Shown one piece after another: positions 43,400 through 55,001 of a stretch of 64,000 nt of DNA. Below the pieces are notes generated by a model. The model had not been told where the DNA came from, searched no databases, and saw nothing but the letters and a program-made list of their open reading frames with translations. Positions within the stretch are counted from its first letter, which is position 1. The number at the start of each line of letters is the position of its first letter. The stretch spans positions 1 through 64,000 of the forward strand of contig LRSR01004839.1 in the NCBI GenBank assembly GCA_001579985.1, written 5' to 3'. The position numbers and the translations under genes are program-made. The DNA comes from Hypsibius dujardini (Eukaryota > Tardigrada > Eutardigrada > Parachela > Hypsibiidae).

Positions 43400-44870
43400 C
43401 AAGAGTAGCCGGTACTGTGTGCATGCAGCTAGTCGGAACAGTTATCAGCAGCGAGGATGAAGTGGCGGCGAGGATGAAGTGGCGACATTTCGCACCGACT
43501 TTGATTCCGTGGTATGGCCTGATCCGTTAATTTTGTGCGAGCAAACCTACAACCTACAGTAGGAGTACTAGTACAGCTACTTGCAAACTTTTGATTTGAC
43601 GTATCGTGAGCCGCAAGACTACACATGTTACAAAGTTTTAATTTCTCTAAGCAAAAACCGGCCAAAAATCTGGTCGTAAAATGCAAAGAAATAGACCATA
43701 CTCATTTGGAAAGTATATTTGAAAATTAAGACTGAAATTCAGCACAGTGGAAACTGAAAACGGGTGACAGACTGAATTAATCGAAGAAAACGACAACAAA
43801 ATCAAAATTTCTGGGCAACGAAATTCGTAATGCGTATATTGAGTTGATTGATTGTTAAGCCGGTTTGAAATTTCCACCAGTCAAACAATGTGTTATCTTG
43901 TTTGTCAAATCGCACCAAAGCAAAAAAGTTTGCAAGTAACTCGCAAGTAGCTGTATTCGATACCACGGGTAGTATAACTCGTGTGAGATCCGTCTTGAAA
44001 CATCCAAGATCAATTAGTTGTGTGCGTGTTTTTTGCTATACTTACTCGGACCTTAACTGCGGGCTGGCGCCAACTCCCGCTCCCGTCCTGTTGTGTCTCG
44101 TTCACTCGGAATTTTGCGAGCATCTCGCTTGCAGTTGTATGAGAAGTTAGATGGACCAATGCGCTGCCTGCTGGCCGTCTGTGTGTCTGCATGGTAGTGA
44201 CCCCTTCCGAGTTTGGCACCATCCATTTGGACAAACTGGGAGTGCATCGTTTTGTGGTTACCAATTTCGATTAGCTTTGTTTAATTTTAAATGTCGTTAT
44301 AGTGCGAGTACTAGCACGGCCGTAGTACCTGTCGGAACCTTGACGTTTCCTTTGATAATACTAGTATTCGAATTACTTCTTTTATGGCTGTACTAAATAT
44401 CTACTTTCAACTACCATTGAAATTTACTCACCGTGTACTGTGACTTTGCGCCTTTGAATACTACTATACATGTAGTTCACTATTCTCTAACTCTTTTTAC
44501 TGCGTAATTATCCGGGTCCTTAACGGCATCTCCCGTTTTCCCTGAGGGATATCGCACTTCGCGGACTAATACATCCTGGATTCCTGGTATCCCCAGTAAA
44601 TATAGTGCAAGGTAGACTGATTGAGGAGTTATGGCGGTTGTCTTGATTCTGGAAGAACACTGAAAATCTGACCAGCGAAAGCGGGCCATTCCCGCCGCAA
44701 GGATCATTATCGCTGATTCTCCCATCTTACTTATCTTACAACAAGTCGGTAAATATCGGCTGGACGAACTACAAACAACGGAGCGTGTACGGGACACGCC
44801 GGGGACCCGGAACGGGACCGGGAGTGAGGAGGATTTTTTGAAGTTCACACAGTCTGTTCTGCTTATATCC
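43400..44870. other. Intergenic DNA without supported genes
   Basis: Short frames on both strands, none with a recognisable domain. A minus-strand frame at 44480-44860 (ending GDAVKDPDNYAVKRVRE) is open but unassigned. Confidence 0.35.
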
Positions 44871-44875
44871 GAATA

Positions 44876-45122
44876 GAGCGGACGACGGAACATAGCGAAC
44901 GACAGAACATAGCGGGCAACAGAACATAGCGGACAACAGAACATAGCGAACGACAGAACATAGCGGACGACAGAACATAGCGAACGATAGAACAAAGCGA
45001 ACGACAAAACATAGCGAACGACAGAACATAGGGAACGACAGAACATAGCGGACAACAGAACATAGCGAACGACAGAACATAGCGGACAACAGAACATAGC
45101 GAACGACAGAACAAAGCGAATC
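44876..45122. repeat. ~17-bp tandem repeat (gaacatagcgaacgaca)
   Basis: About fourteen imperfect copies of gaacatagcg(a/g)acgaca/acaaca upstream of the Cys-type selenoprotein T gene. Several frames are open through it as Cys/Ser/Val-rich repeats, which I regard as artefact. Confidence 0.85.
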
Positions 45123-45338
45123 AATTTTATTTAAAATAACCACTTCGATTAATTTCTATTTTTTAGCATTTTTCAAGCATCTCACGTCCGAAACACGTCT
45201 GAAAACTGACCGGGCAGAAAGTATATTCATGCTGCCGTTAGACTTGCAGGCATTTCCCTTCGGTGGGAATTGGGTTAAATAGAAAAGTGCACAGTTAATT
45301 AAGGTACATTTTAGTTTTTCGTTTTAAACTCGCTCGTC

Positions 45339-47015
45339 ATGGCGGATAACGTCAGAATCCTCGCTTACGGACTGCTCCTCAATCTCTTCTTTTTCCTCAC
45401 CGTTCTTGATCTCATGCGGTCACCGCCGTCTACCGCAGCTGCTACAGACGAGGCCGAGGAGCAGGCTGCCATTCTGGAGAAGGGAATTCCGCAGCCCAAG
45501 CTGATGAACATGGAGATGCCATTGCCCACCACCGCGGGTCCTGTTTTGAAAATTCTCTTCTGGTAAGGAAGTAACCTGACACTAACAGCTGGCCTGTTTT
45601 ATGGAGCATTTTCGGTTTATTGAATGAAGTAATTGTTATTTGCCTCAAAGTTAACTCATCAACAGAGAAGGAGAGAGAGGCGCATCGGTTCCTTGTTACC
45701 CAATTTCTGCTTTTGTTTGTCCATAAGTTGATTGATTTGTGGTGAATTGGTGATGCGACTTCCTTCCATGCGCCTTCGCTTGATTGATCGATACTTGATT
45801 GTTACTTTTTGCGTTGGCTTATTCAATGTTTCATACGTCCAGTATACTGCTCCTTGATTGGCCGATTGCTTACCTGTCTGGACTTGAAATGTATTCTTTT
45901 TAAAAATCGCAATTGTCCAAATTAAGGACATTTTAGTTTGAATTGTTTGAATCGGATATGAAAAGAAGACAAGAAGTATAGAGATCCCCAACTCTTGTTC
46001 TTGATTTTAGCTCCTCCTGCGGGTACCGAAAGGTATGATTCTTCCATTTGGTCTATTTTGTAGCGCTACTTATGTGCTTGGTATCGGTAAAATGTTGGCT
46101 GTTCTTTCTTTGTTAAGATTTTCGATCAGTTTCGGACAGCCTTGTTGGAGCGACATGCTGGTACGGTTTTGTGACAGATCCGGCTGATAATTTAATTAAT
46201 TTAATTAACGAGACGCACATTTAATTAACGAGACGCACATTTTCCATTTTTATTGCCAGATTTACTAATAGAAGGCGGGAATTGCGAACCCGCTCTCTGG
46301 CGTACACAACTTGCAAAGGCTATGTCGTACCTGAAGATTGCCGTAGTCGCGCTCCTGATTTCCGGATTCAATCCTTTTCCGGCATTGGGTATGGACACGC
46401 CGCAGGCTTACAGCTGGGCGGTAGCTAACAAGGTCAGTGTCTTCTCACCTGACGATTCGCTCCTTTTTCCTGTTTGCAATGTGTGTTTGTTGTTCCCCAT
46501 GCAGATTTATGCTGGTTTGATGGCGTGGTTCCTCTTGGGTATCCCTGAAAATTCCCTAATCAGCACTGGTGCTTTCGAAGTCTTTTACAATGGTTCGTAT
46601 GACGCAGACATGAAATTTGCCAATTTGCCAATTTGCAGTTCCTTCATTGCTGAATGCTGAGTTAAGCGTACTGATACATGTCTGGTCTTGCCTATGTCTA
46701 TGCCTATGTCTATGTCTATGTCTATGTCTATGCCTATGTCTATGTCTATGTCTATGTCTATGCCTATGTCTACGCCTACGCCTATGTCCCTTTACAGTAT
46801 TGTCGAGAACGTTGCATTTGCCTGCTCTTGTGCGTTTGCTGATTCTGTCGTGCCCTCAGGACGGGGCAACAGGCGTCCCAGGTTGAGATTTCATGTGTTA
46901 CTTTTCCACAGGAGTTCCAGTGTGGTCGAAGCTGGAGTCCGGTCGCATGCCTGACTTTCAGGAACTCCTCAGTATAGTCGGCCAGCACAGGGAGTATTTT
47001 AAAACCGAGCTTTGA
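45339..47015 (+). CDS. Selenoprotein T homologue, Cys form, six exons
   Basis: Exons 45339-45562, 46011-46032, 46118-46160, 46260-46432, 46505-46592 and 46912-47015, in phase, 217 residues. SelT is an ER membrane thioredoxin-fold oxidoreductase. The N-terminus (MADNVRILAYGLLLNLFFFL) is a signal-anchor. The redox motif spans the exon 1/2/3 junctions and reads C75-S-S-C78-GYRK, so Cys replaces selenocysteine. IFDQFRTALLERHADL, IEGGN, SYLKIAVVALLISGFNPF and FEVFYNGVPVWSKLESGRMP follow the family. Intron positions match those of the paralogue at 52615 exactly. Intron 5 carries a CTATGT hexamer repeat, and a MITE lies just after the stop codon. Confidence 0.92.
46689..46787. repeat. (CTATGT)n hexanucleotide repeat
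   Basis: tctatgtctatgcctatg-type tract in the last intron of the Cys-type selenoprotein T gene. Confidence 0.85.
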
Positions 47016-47037
47016 GTTTATTATTATTCAGTGTAGT

Positions 47038-47164
47038 ACAAACGTGGCAAAAACCTTGCGCTGACTGAATTAAGTACGTTAACTCGCGGCTGTGTAGAAC
47101 AACCATGCGTAGAACGATTGTAATGGTTTAACTCGGTTAGCGAAAGGGTTTTGCCACGTATTTA
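47038..47164. mobile_element. CACGTGGCAAAA-family palindromic MITE (A4)
   Basis: aacgtggcaaaaaccttgcg at the left and agcgaaagggttttgccacgt at the right, about 23 bases after the stop of the Cys-type selenoprotein T gene, so probably in its 3' UTR. Confidence 0.8.
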
Positions 47165-47626
47165 GTAATATCTCTGTTCATTCCTACAACACTGCGATCC
47201 TTTTTGTGTTGGTAAGGTGCTCCATTCCTGTTCCTTTCACATTTTGTCTAGGCACGGACTACGATTAGAGCTAGTGAGGGGAATATTTTGTTTTTGTTTG
47301 TCTAGTGTCCTTTTGTTTCCCCCAACTCACATTCTCCCGAATTTGTGATTCAACCAACCTTAAGCTGATCGAATGAATAGCGAGCATCAATAATAGTAGT
47401 GTTCCATATGGCGGGAGAGGAGACTCCCATCACCATTTTCAGTACTCTACAATGTTCGATCACTGTAGGTGTCCGCACGATGCAGGCCATTATTGTCAAA
47501 TCATCATCTCGCCGTCGCGCTGTAGATTGAATTAACGATGTTCAACAACAAAAACGAGATGCACCGTAGCTTGGGGATACATATCTACACATGTCAATAG
47601 AGAAGCGAACGCAAGATAATCAGTAC
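47165..47626. other. Convergent intergenic stretch
   Basis: No gene or clear repeat between the MITE and the CoREST stop codon. Confidence 0.4.
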
Positions 47627-49327
47627 TCAGTAGTAATGTGGAAAGGGAAGATCAGCTGAGTTCAGCCACCTTCGCTTCAGCAGACTGTCCTTCGCAGCGG
47701 AGACTTCCTCCGCCTCCTTGGCGGCTTTAGCGGAGACTTCCTCCGCCTCCTTGGCGGCTTTAGCAGCGGCTTCCTCCGCCTCCTTGGCGGCTTTAGCGGC
47801 GACTTCCTCCGCCTCCTTGGCGGCTTTAGCAGCGGCTTTCGCGACTGCCTCAGCTTCCTGTGCGGCTTTGGCGGCTTCCCGATCGGTATGCACCCTAACC
47901 AATTTGTCCAGCCCGTAGAAAAAGGCGCGGTTGTAGTACATGTTGCGAACTTGTTGCTCTGTCTTGCTGGGCAGCAACAAACTGGATTTGGCGAAATCCA
48001 TCCCAAACTCCACCAGCGACCGCATGAAGATGACGATTTCTTCCTGCTGCCAGACTGGCGTGGGGTCCTTCTGCGCATCCTCCCTCGCAAGGGCGATGGC
48101 TTCCTCGTAATCCGCGTCCAGGTCAGGCAATAAGTCAGTCTGGATGTTGAGAAACTTCTCCACCGCTTCCGGTTTTTGGGCAATTATGGCATCGATCGCA
48201 GTCTGCTCATTTTTTACGGCGGACCCAGAGGGATCGTCGTTCGCAATGGTAAGGGGGTCTAGAGCTGCTATTCCACGGCGCGCAATGCTGAAATCTTCCT
48301 TACAGATCGATTTTGCAACTGAAAAAATGCGGTTGTGAAATGTGAAATGATTTTTCTTCAAAAGACATTATCCAGGCGACTGTCTCTATGTTCACTCAGA
48401 ACCTACCTGCCCCCATATTTGGCACTTCGCGAGAATCCTCCTCCCCATACTCCAGAGCCCGTTTGCGTCCGGGAACACTATCATCCCCGTGGTAATGACT
48501 CAAGGCTTCCGGCACCATTGCCAAGGCAGCGGCATTGTTCAGCTTCCGTATGTCCGTTTCCGGTCTCACACCCGTAACTTTCACTTGCTTGCCCCGTTTG
48601 AACTCGGTGTAGTAATGGTTGACCAGACTCTGTATCGAGTGGCTCGGCACGAGATCACGAATCCGGTCAAAGTTTTTACCGTGGAAGCCATAACCCTGAT
48701 TGAAGAGAACCTTGTCGTGAAGCGGCATGCCTTCTTGTTTTCCTACAAAAATTCCAGTGAGCGCCTGCAAGAAGAAAAGAAAACACCCGTGCCCTCAGCC
48801 ACTACTACTTCCGTTAAAACATCTACTTCCAGAACAAAATCAGCACAATCCACTGAAATCCATTTCTTGTCCCGGTTAATATATTAAATCAATAAATCAA
48901 TTGAAAAGGAATGCTGAAACATTCATCAATCAATCAATCCACGTATCACACCCACATGTAGAGTAGCATCGATAGCCTCAGTCGGATTGCCCTTCTTGAT
49001 GAATTGATAGTTCAAAAACGCCAACACCTGGTCTTCATCGAAGCCTTTCGGCTTGAGAGTTTTGAGGAGAGCACTCAATTGATCGCTGGGAATGCGATCG
49101 GTCGGTCGCCACAGCAGGATTTCATGGCTGGGAGTGTGAGCGTCGTAGTAGTCTCGCTCGGGGCCTTCCAGAATGGCATCCACGGAGGCTTGGAATGCGG
49201 GCCCGATGAAGATCTTTTTGTTGCTGGCGTGCATCAGCGCCTTTTCCTTCACCGCCGGCTTGGATGACGATCCCATGTCGCGGTAGTCCGGGTGCTGGGC
49301 GCCGAGGAGTTTTTTTAGCGCAGCCAT
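47627..49327 (-). CDS. CoREST-like corepressor (ELM2-SANT-SANT) with Ala/Glu/Lys coiled tail, three exons
   Basis: Exons 49327-48956, 48764-48407 and 48318-47627, in phase, 473 residues. CoREST links histone deacetylases 1/2 and the demethylase LSD1 in a nuclear repressor complex. An ELM2-type region (about 30-115) has IFIGPAFQASVD and EILLWRPTDRIPSDQLSALL. SANT1 (about 138-188) reads LHDKVLFNQGYGFHGKNFDR and SLVNHYYTEFKRGK. SANT2 (about 330-380) reads PVWQQEEIVIFMRSLVEFG and QQVRNMYYNRAF. The tail (about 390-455) is a repetitive AAKAAKEAEEV helix, coded by a 33-bp minisatellite. The start MAALKK follows a cagg-aaacaacg context; the frame is open further upstream to 49429, so a longer N-terminus is possible. 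Confidence 0.85.
47700..47866. repeat. 33-bp coding minisatellite in CoREST tail
   Basis: Four to five near-identical 33-base units (ggcggctttagcggagactt plus cctccgcctcctt) inside the last exon encode 11-residue AAKAAKEAEEV units. Confidence 0.85.
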
Positions 49328-49510
49328 CTTCTTCTTCGTCGTTGTTTCCTGCCACTTACTCCGGGCAAGAGTGGGCTTGAAAAGGTGTATACCAAAATTG
49401 AATGCTGCTACATCTGGTGCGAAAACCAACTGGAATTAAAGCTGCTTCTGAATTTGTAAGACTTCAAAAAAGCACACAAATTCACTCATAAAACAATCCA
49501 ATTTGAATAA

Positions 49511-49589
49511 CGTAAAAACCCGATAACTTTAGGGGAACACGCTCGGTTAAACAGTACGCTGTTCCCCTAAAGTTATCGGGTTTTTACAG
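49511..49589. mobile_element. Short palindromic hairpin element
   Basis: Inverted arms of about 30 bases: gtaaaaacccgataacttta...ggggaac at the left and its inverse to gggtttttac at the right, around a 20-base loop. Between CoREST and TM2D1. Confidence 0.7.
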
Positions 49590-49969
49590 TACCCTTTTCC
49601 TCGGTTCGTCTCGTTTACCAGGCTTATTCGCGCTGTTTACTTTACCTGTTCGCTTGATTTATCAAATTGGTTCATCGGCATTGCTGGTTCGCATCAGTTA
49701 CTCAACGTGTTCGCCTGATTTTATGCAAATTGATCGTTTTGTGTATTTGACTTGTTCATATTTTTACCAAATCGTTCCTCAGTTTGCAGCTCATGCAAAA
49801 AAGACAATTTTTATTTTGGTTACGAGCATGAATTTCATTGCAGTAAGTCAAGAACTATGATGTCTCTCTCTAATTCAGGATTTTTTTCTAGTGATGGTGT
49901 TTTAGTGTTGTTGCAATAGGTTACAAACTTGATCAAGGTAGAAGCAGATGCACTTCTTTATTGGCGAAA

Positions 49970-51679
49970 ATGTTCAGGAGCTGGTGGATAAATTCGTTGC
50001 GATCTCTCCCGTTGTGCTACTTGCCTATTTATCTGTTATTTTCATCAATCCCAGTGGCTGCCGATCAAAAATTACCCTCTCCGATTACCCGAGCGCTTAA
50101 ACCTTGCTCGAGCTTGCTAATGGGCCAGTAAGTAATTGGTCGCTAATGCAAGATAGTATTCATTAGATTGATTGCATGATTGATAGTCAATAGAGTGTCT
50201 GTTTTCGTGATCATTTACATGTCTTATACGACCCTATTTGTGTTTGATTGGTTGATTGATTGATTGGGGAAGAACTTCTTTTGAATTACATCTTGTTGCG
50301 TTGCATTTTGCGAGCATTACTTTATTATTTATTTATTTTTACATATTAGATTTATTTGTATAAATCCAAATATCAACACGACAACCCAGCAGCTCGACGG
50401 TTGTCAGCCCAACAATGTCGCAAAAGGTACGGAGTGAAGTTTTCAATGTTCTTCAACACTTTTAAAGTCTTCATCACCGGTGCTCTGTTACTACTAGCCT
50501 GTTACTACTAGCTTGTTAGGGACTACTCATATAATGTAAGTATGTTTCTCTCTTTCACAGTCCGCTGTTTAGTGGCGCCGGATATTCACTGTGACGGTCT
50601 AGGAGTAAACAGAACCTTTTGGAAAGAATTTCCATGCAAATATACGTGAGTTTGTCAGTCATTTCTCTAGTTGATTATTTCATTGGGAATTGGGATGAGA
50701 CAGGAATCTGTGCCTGGATTGATTCATGGGATTGATTCATGGGATCGATTCATGGGATTGAGTCGCCTGCTCTCATTTTCATCCGATTTGGATTTAATGA
50801 TGGTCACTTTCTTCACATTGCACATTCAGTTCACGACCACTTCGCATGTATCACAATCTATTGGTATCATGGTTTGTTGTAGGAATGGATACTCCTACGA
50901 TGTTTCTCTAATCTTGTCCATCTTGCTGGGAATGTTCGGCGCTGACCGATTCTACTTGGGCTATCCCGGCATTGGTATGCGTCTCGCCGTGGCTCGGTCA
51001 AAATTGCCGCGCTGGCGATTATTCCTGTGTCTGTTTTCAAGTTCGTGTCCCAGTTCGAGCCTTTTTACGTAGCTGTCATATGTGATGAGGTTTCTCCTGT
51101 ACGGATCGTGCCGTGTCCCTCGACTCCATTTTTGGGATGCTTGTTTTGTGTATGATTGATTCATTAGTTAAAAGTCAACAGTTTGTCTGTGTTTTGTCAC
51201 GCTGTCTCTGCTCTGCGCTCCGTTGATGTCTCTTGGTCAGCTGGTTACTGGTTCTTGTAAGCTTAGGCGTCTGTTTTGGTTCTGTCCTGCCAGTCTATAT
51301 TTCATCTTGTTCCCGATATTCTTGACTTAACGCATTATTTTTTCTCTTCGTTAAACAGGTTTATTGAAGCTATGCACCTTGGGGGGATTCTTTCTATTTC
51401 AACTAGTGGACATTGTTCTCATCGTTAGCGGGGTGAGGGTGATTTTTTGGTTCCAGCCTCCCAGCCTCTCAGCCTCCCAGCCTCCCAGCCTCTCAGCCTC
51501 CCAGGGCTGAAACGGTTTCGCTTAGTGTTATTCTTGACATGTCGTTCTTGTCGCTCTTTCAGAATTTGGGCCCTGCCGATGGATCAAACTTCATTATTCC
51601 TTTTTACGGTCAGGGATCGCAGCGTATGGCCTTCACTGCGAACCGAACGTATTTGAAGCCTCCGCCTCCTGAACTGTGA
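49970..51679 (+). CDS. tm2d1: TM2 domain-containing protein 1, six exons
   Basis: Exons 49970-50127, 50350-50426, 50561-50645, 50883-50974, 51359-51432 and 51563-51679, in phase, 200 residues. TM2D proteins are conserved membrane proteins linked to Notch signalling in flies and to amyloid-beta binding in mammals. A signal peptide (PLCYLPIYLLFSSIPVAA) is followed by a Cys-rich luminal region with CSSLLMGQFIC, GCQPNN, HCDGLG and FPCKYTNGYSY. Two helices flank the DRF motif (GMFGADRFYLGYPGIG), and the second is LCTLGGFFLFQLVDIVLIVS. The tail (NLGPADGSNFIIPFYG...) matches TM2D1 rather than TM2D2/3. Confidence 0.92.
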
Positions 51680-52614
51680 TCTTTTAATGGGAGGATGCGT
51701 TTTGATTTCTTTATTACTGTGATAGGAAGACAGTCGTGATGGTTTTTATAAGGGACATTTGTATATTAGTCGTAGTGCAATCAAACTTCGACAGGACAAT
51801 GAAGCGGTTGGTGAATTTATCTTATAAGGACTTACCTGAACAGTTTAATCGCTATTTTTGTTCCTATTTTTTTGCTTGGTCATCTTTCTCTCTCTTTGCT
51901 GAACAGCGGTCTATTGTTTGACCTGGCTCGGCCGGAGTTCTGTCGATGCTCTTCTCGAGCATCTTCTCCCTTTTCACTTTCTTGTGTGCTTCTTGTCCTC
52001 ATCGTCTTTTGTCTGAATTAAATCTCTGGCCGCAAAATGTGACCATCGTTCATCCCTTCACATAACCTTACAACAAGCGCTATTTGAGCTCCTGGCGATG
52101 TATACAGGGAGAGCTAAAATAGCCGGGATTCTATTGGGCCCCAAAAGGGGGGGGGAGATAAAATAGCCACTTCGTAAAGTTTGTGTTGCACTGTGTTTGT
52201 GTTGTGTTGCGCTTTTCTGCATATGTGCACTGCACACCTGCTTGTGTGCAGTGCGCAGTAAATTTATTCAGTCTTTGCGCATTGTCGAAATGCACATTTT
52301 TTATCATTTTGGGATTGTTTGACAACTTTAAAAGCCCGTCCACATCCTCCTCCCCACACTGATTAGGTAAGGACCGAGCAGTGGAAGCAGTAAGGTAAAG
52401 GAAGGTTCATTCATTTTTTCAACTTGGATAGTTCCATCGAACACTGGAAAGTTAAATGATTCCAAGAAGAAGATGGAATCGATGCGCGATTTGGATTGAA
52501 TAACTTATTGATTTTTCGCGATTACATCTTTCCTTTTTTGAATAATATTCATGCCGCTCTGCCTGTGCGTGTAGTAATACTCTGTCTTTCTTGTTTCAAG
52601 AGCCACGGGTGAAG
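51680..52614. other. Intergenic DNA and 5' leader of the Sec-type SelT gene
   Basis: No gene supported. A likely 5' UTR splice acceptor (ttgtttcaag) ends at 52600, 14 bases before the start codon. Confidence 0.4.
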
Positions 52615-53591
52615 ATGGCGGACAACCGCCGGCTGATCGGCTACGGCATTGTGCTCAATGTTCTGCTGCTCCTGACTGTGCGAGATCTCCTGGTGAAAAC
52701 GGCAAAGCCGAGCGATGAAGAGGAGCCCGAAGCGACGAAACCGCTGCCGCCTTTGAAGATGATGAAGAAAGCTTCATCAGGGCCGGTGGTGAAATTTCTC
52801 TTCTGGTAAGCAATCCTTGATTCCACACACGGGAGGTGAAGAGCGAATTTTTATTTGTTGGTCAACGAATCAATCAATCAATCTAATCTCCGACATGACT
52901 GACAATTGATCAGTTAATCACTGATGCACACACTGATGCAGTACACTGATGCATACACTGATGCACACACTGATGCACACACTGATGCACACACTGATGC
53001 ACACACTGATGCACACACTGATGCAGTACACTGGTGCACATGTTATGTAGAAATTGTAGGCGGAAAGCAGCAGAACTAAATCAAACAGTGTTGATCAAAC
53101 AGCATGGGTCGTTTAGTCTTTATTAACTAGACTTTCTTTTTTTACATTACAGTTATTCATGAGGGTATCGGAACGTAAGTACAGGTTGACTGTCGGCAGT
53201 GTGGAAGATTTTTTGCTTACTCCGGTGTTTGCTAGGTGTTTGAGCAATATCGAACGGCATTAGGGGAACGGTTTCCCGGTAAGCGTCACGAGGCACTACT
53301 GTTGGCGCCCAAGCTGAAGCTCCTTGTCTAAAATGGCAGCTCGGTTACTATTTCCCCAATGGATTATTTATAGATTTGCAATTCGAAGGCTCAAACTACA
53401 ATCCGGATATGTGGAGGGTGTTGCTTGCGAGTAGCTTATCATACGTGAAGATTGCGGTCATTGGTTTGGTAGCATCGGGCTATAATCCTTTCCCTTTGCT
53501 CGGCATGCCAACGCCGGGCTTTTACGAATGGGCGGTATCAAACAAGGTAGAACGGAGAGCTGATCTTATACTTCATTTCTATGAGATTTTG

Positions 53592-53644
<53 letters not shown>

Positions 53645-54129
53645 TTGTCTGTTTGGCTGTCTGTCTGTCTGTTTGGCTGTCTGTTTGTTTGTTTGTCTGT
53701 CTGTCTGTTATCTGATTTGTTATCTTTTCCTTTGCCCGTTCGTATATGTTAAACTGTCCATTTACGTGCCTCTGACCGAATCTTACTGTATTCTTTGCCT
53801 GATTAATGGTTGCTGGCCTCTAGACTGAACGATTATCTTAGGTATCTTTGGTTTCGGTTGACTTTCAATTGCTATTTACAGATCTATGCCTGCTTGATGT
53901 CTTGGTTTTTGACGGGAATGGTGGAGAATCAACTGATGAGCACGGGAGCATTTGAAATTTACTACAACGGTACTTTCAGCCGTGGGCTTATTGTTTCGTT
54001 TTTGATATGACAATTGATCGTTGTTTTTGTGTAGATCTCCCAGTTTGGTCCAAGCTTAAGAACGGCCGATTACCGGAGTTCCAGGAAGTTCTGAGCACTA
54101 TCTCACAGCAACATAAGAAGGTCTTTTAA
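52615..54129 (+). CDS. selenot: Selenoprotein T, Sec form (in-frame TGA), six exons
   Basis: Exons 52615-52805, 53153-53174, 53236-53278, 53374-53546, 53882-53969 and 54035-54129, in phase, 203 residues if TGA is read as Sec. The second exon reads C64-Y-S-(TGA)67-G-Y-R-N, the family's C-x-x-U redox motif, with the TGA at 53160-53162. Around it are a signal-anchor (MADNRRLIGYGIVLNVLLLL), VFEQYRTALGERFPDL, FEGSNYNPDMWRVLLASSLS and FEIYYNDLPVWSKLKNGRLP, all standard SelT. The frame is otherwise unbroken and a SECIS-like hairpin follows in the 3' flank. The alternative ATG 24 bases upstream lies across the 5' UTR acceptor and is unlikely. Intron positions are identical to the Cys paralogue at 45339, so the two arose by duplication. 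Confidence 0.93.
52921..53040. repeat. 14-bp tandem repeat in SelT intron 1
   Basis: About eight copies of cactgatgcacaca, in the first coding intron of the Sec-type gene. Confidence 0.85.
53595..53710. repeat. (CTGT)n microsatellite in SelT intron 4
   Basis: CTGT tract with TTTG interruptions within the intron. Confidence 0.85.
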
Positions 54130-54176
54130 AGTCATTCCGCCACCGTCTGCACGCAACGAAGGACTTAGTTACACTG

Positions 54177-54251
54177 GTCAGCTAGATGTTATGAAGGTAG
54201 CAACTAAAAGCGCTCGTCGCGCACGTTGCCACTGGATGTTTTTCTTAGCTG
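54177..54251 (+). promoter_or_regulatory. Candidate SECIS element
   Basis: Located 48 bases after the TAA of the Sec-type SelT gene. The core ATGA is at 54191-54194, an apical AAAA at 54206-54209 (11 bases on, the usual spacing), and the partner GGAT at 54234-54237. Helix II pairs ggtagcaac with gttgccact, with one A-C mismatch and one G-U. Helix I pairs cagctaga with tcttagctg, with one bulge. This matches a eukaryotic SECIS, which recruits SBP2 to read the upstream TGA as selenocysteine. Confidence 0.8.
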
Positions 54252-54415
54252 CCGTGTGAAACCTTGTCGTCTTCATCTTATTTGCATCGGTTTCAAAGAA
54301 AGCAATTCAACTTTCACACACCGAATGCAGTAGAAGTACGGTATTGGTGGTAGCATGCGTCGTCTGCCACCTTTCCAACACAACTTTTTGGTGCACACGC
54401 CTTTCTAACACAACT

Positions 54416-54752
54416 TTTTGGTACACACGTGGCAAAAACTTCAGGCCGACCGAATTGAAGCCAACTTTTCACCGGCGCCCAGCAAAATGGGGTGGTCGGG
54501 GTTTGAGCCAATTTTGGCCAATGCGTGCAGCTGTTTCTCACATCGCTTGATTCATTGATTTAACACCAGACTGCCAAAATAGTTTAAAGTCAATCAATCA
54601 ATCGACTGACCAAAGATTGCGTGGTCAGCTGTGATCAAAAACAGCTGCACGCATTGGTCAAAATGGCTCAAACTCGGACCACCCCATTTTGCTGGGCGCC
54701 GGTAAAAAGTGGCTTTAATTCGGTCGGCCTGATATTTTTGCCACATGTGTAT
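54416..54752. mobile_element. Foldback MITE, CACGTGGCAAAAA family, long form (copy B2)
   Basis: Starts tacacacgtggcaaaaactt, with ggccgaccgaattgaagcc and ggcgcccagcaaaatggggt in the arm, and ends ggcctgatatttttgccaca. About 90% like copy B1 at 3042. Lies downstream of the Sec-type SelT gene. Confidence 0.75.
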
Positions 54753-55001
54753 GCGTGAGCCTGACGCTGACGAGTCTGACAAAACGGATCGTGTAATGCC
54801 AGTAACTTCAGAACATTGAAAGCCAGAAATGTATTTGACTGTATATGCACACGTCCTGTCACTATGGTCCTCGATACACGTACTGTATTTGTATCCGAAA
54901 AAGCGTAAATAGGCTGATGTCACAAAACGTCTCTATTAAAACAGCCACAATCAAGCCACACTATTACACAACTGCAAAGTTGATACAACCACAACTGCGA
55001 T

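Noticed and set aside
44480-45124. 214-residue minus-strand frame rich in Cys/Ser/Phe
   Set aside because: Its N-terminal two thirds is a translation of the 17-bp tandem repeat and all three frames are open there; the remainder shows no family.
47013-47015. TGA of the Cys-type selenoprotein T as a second Sec codon
   Set aside because: It is at the natural C-terminus, the redox site already has Cys, and no ATGA/AA/GGAT hairpin was found in the following sequence, which is a MITE.
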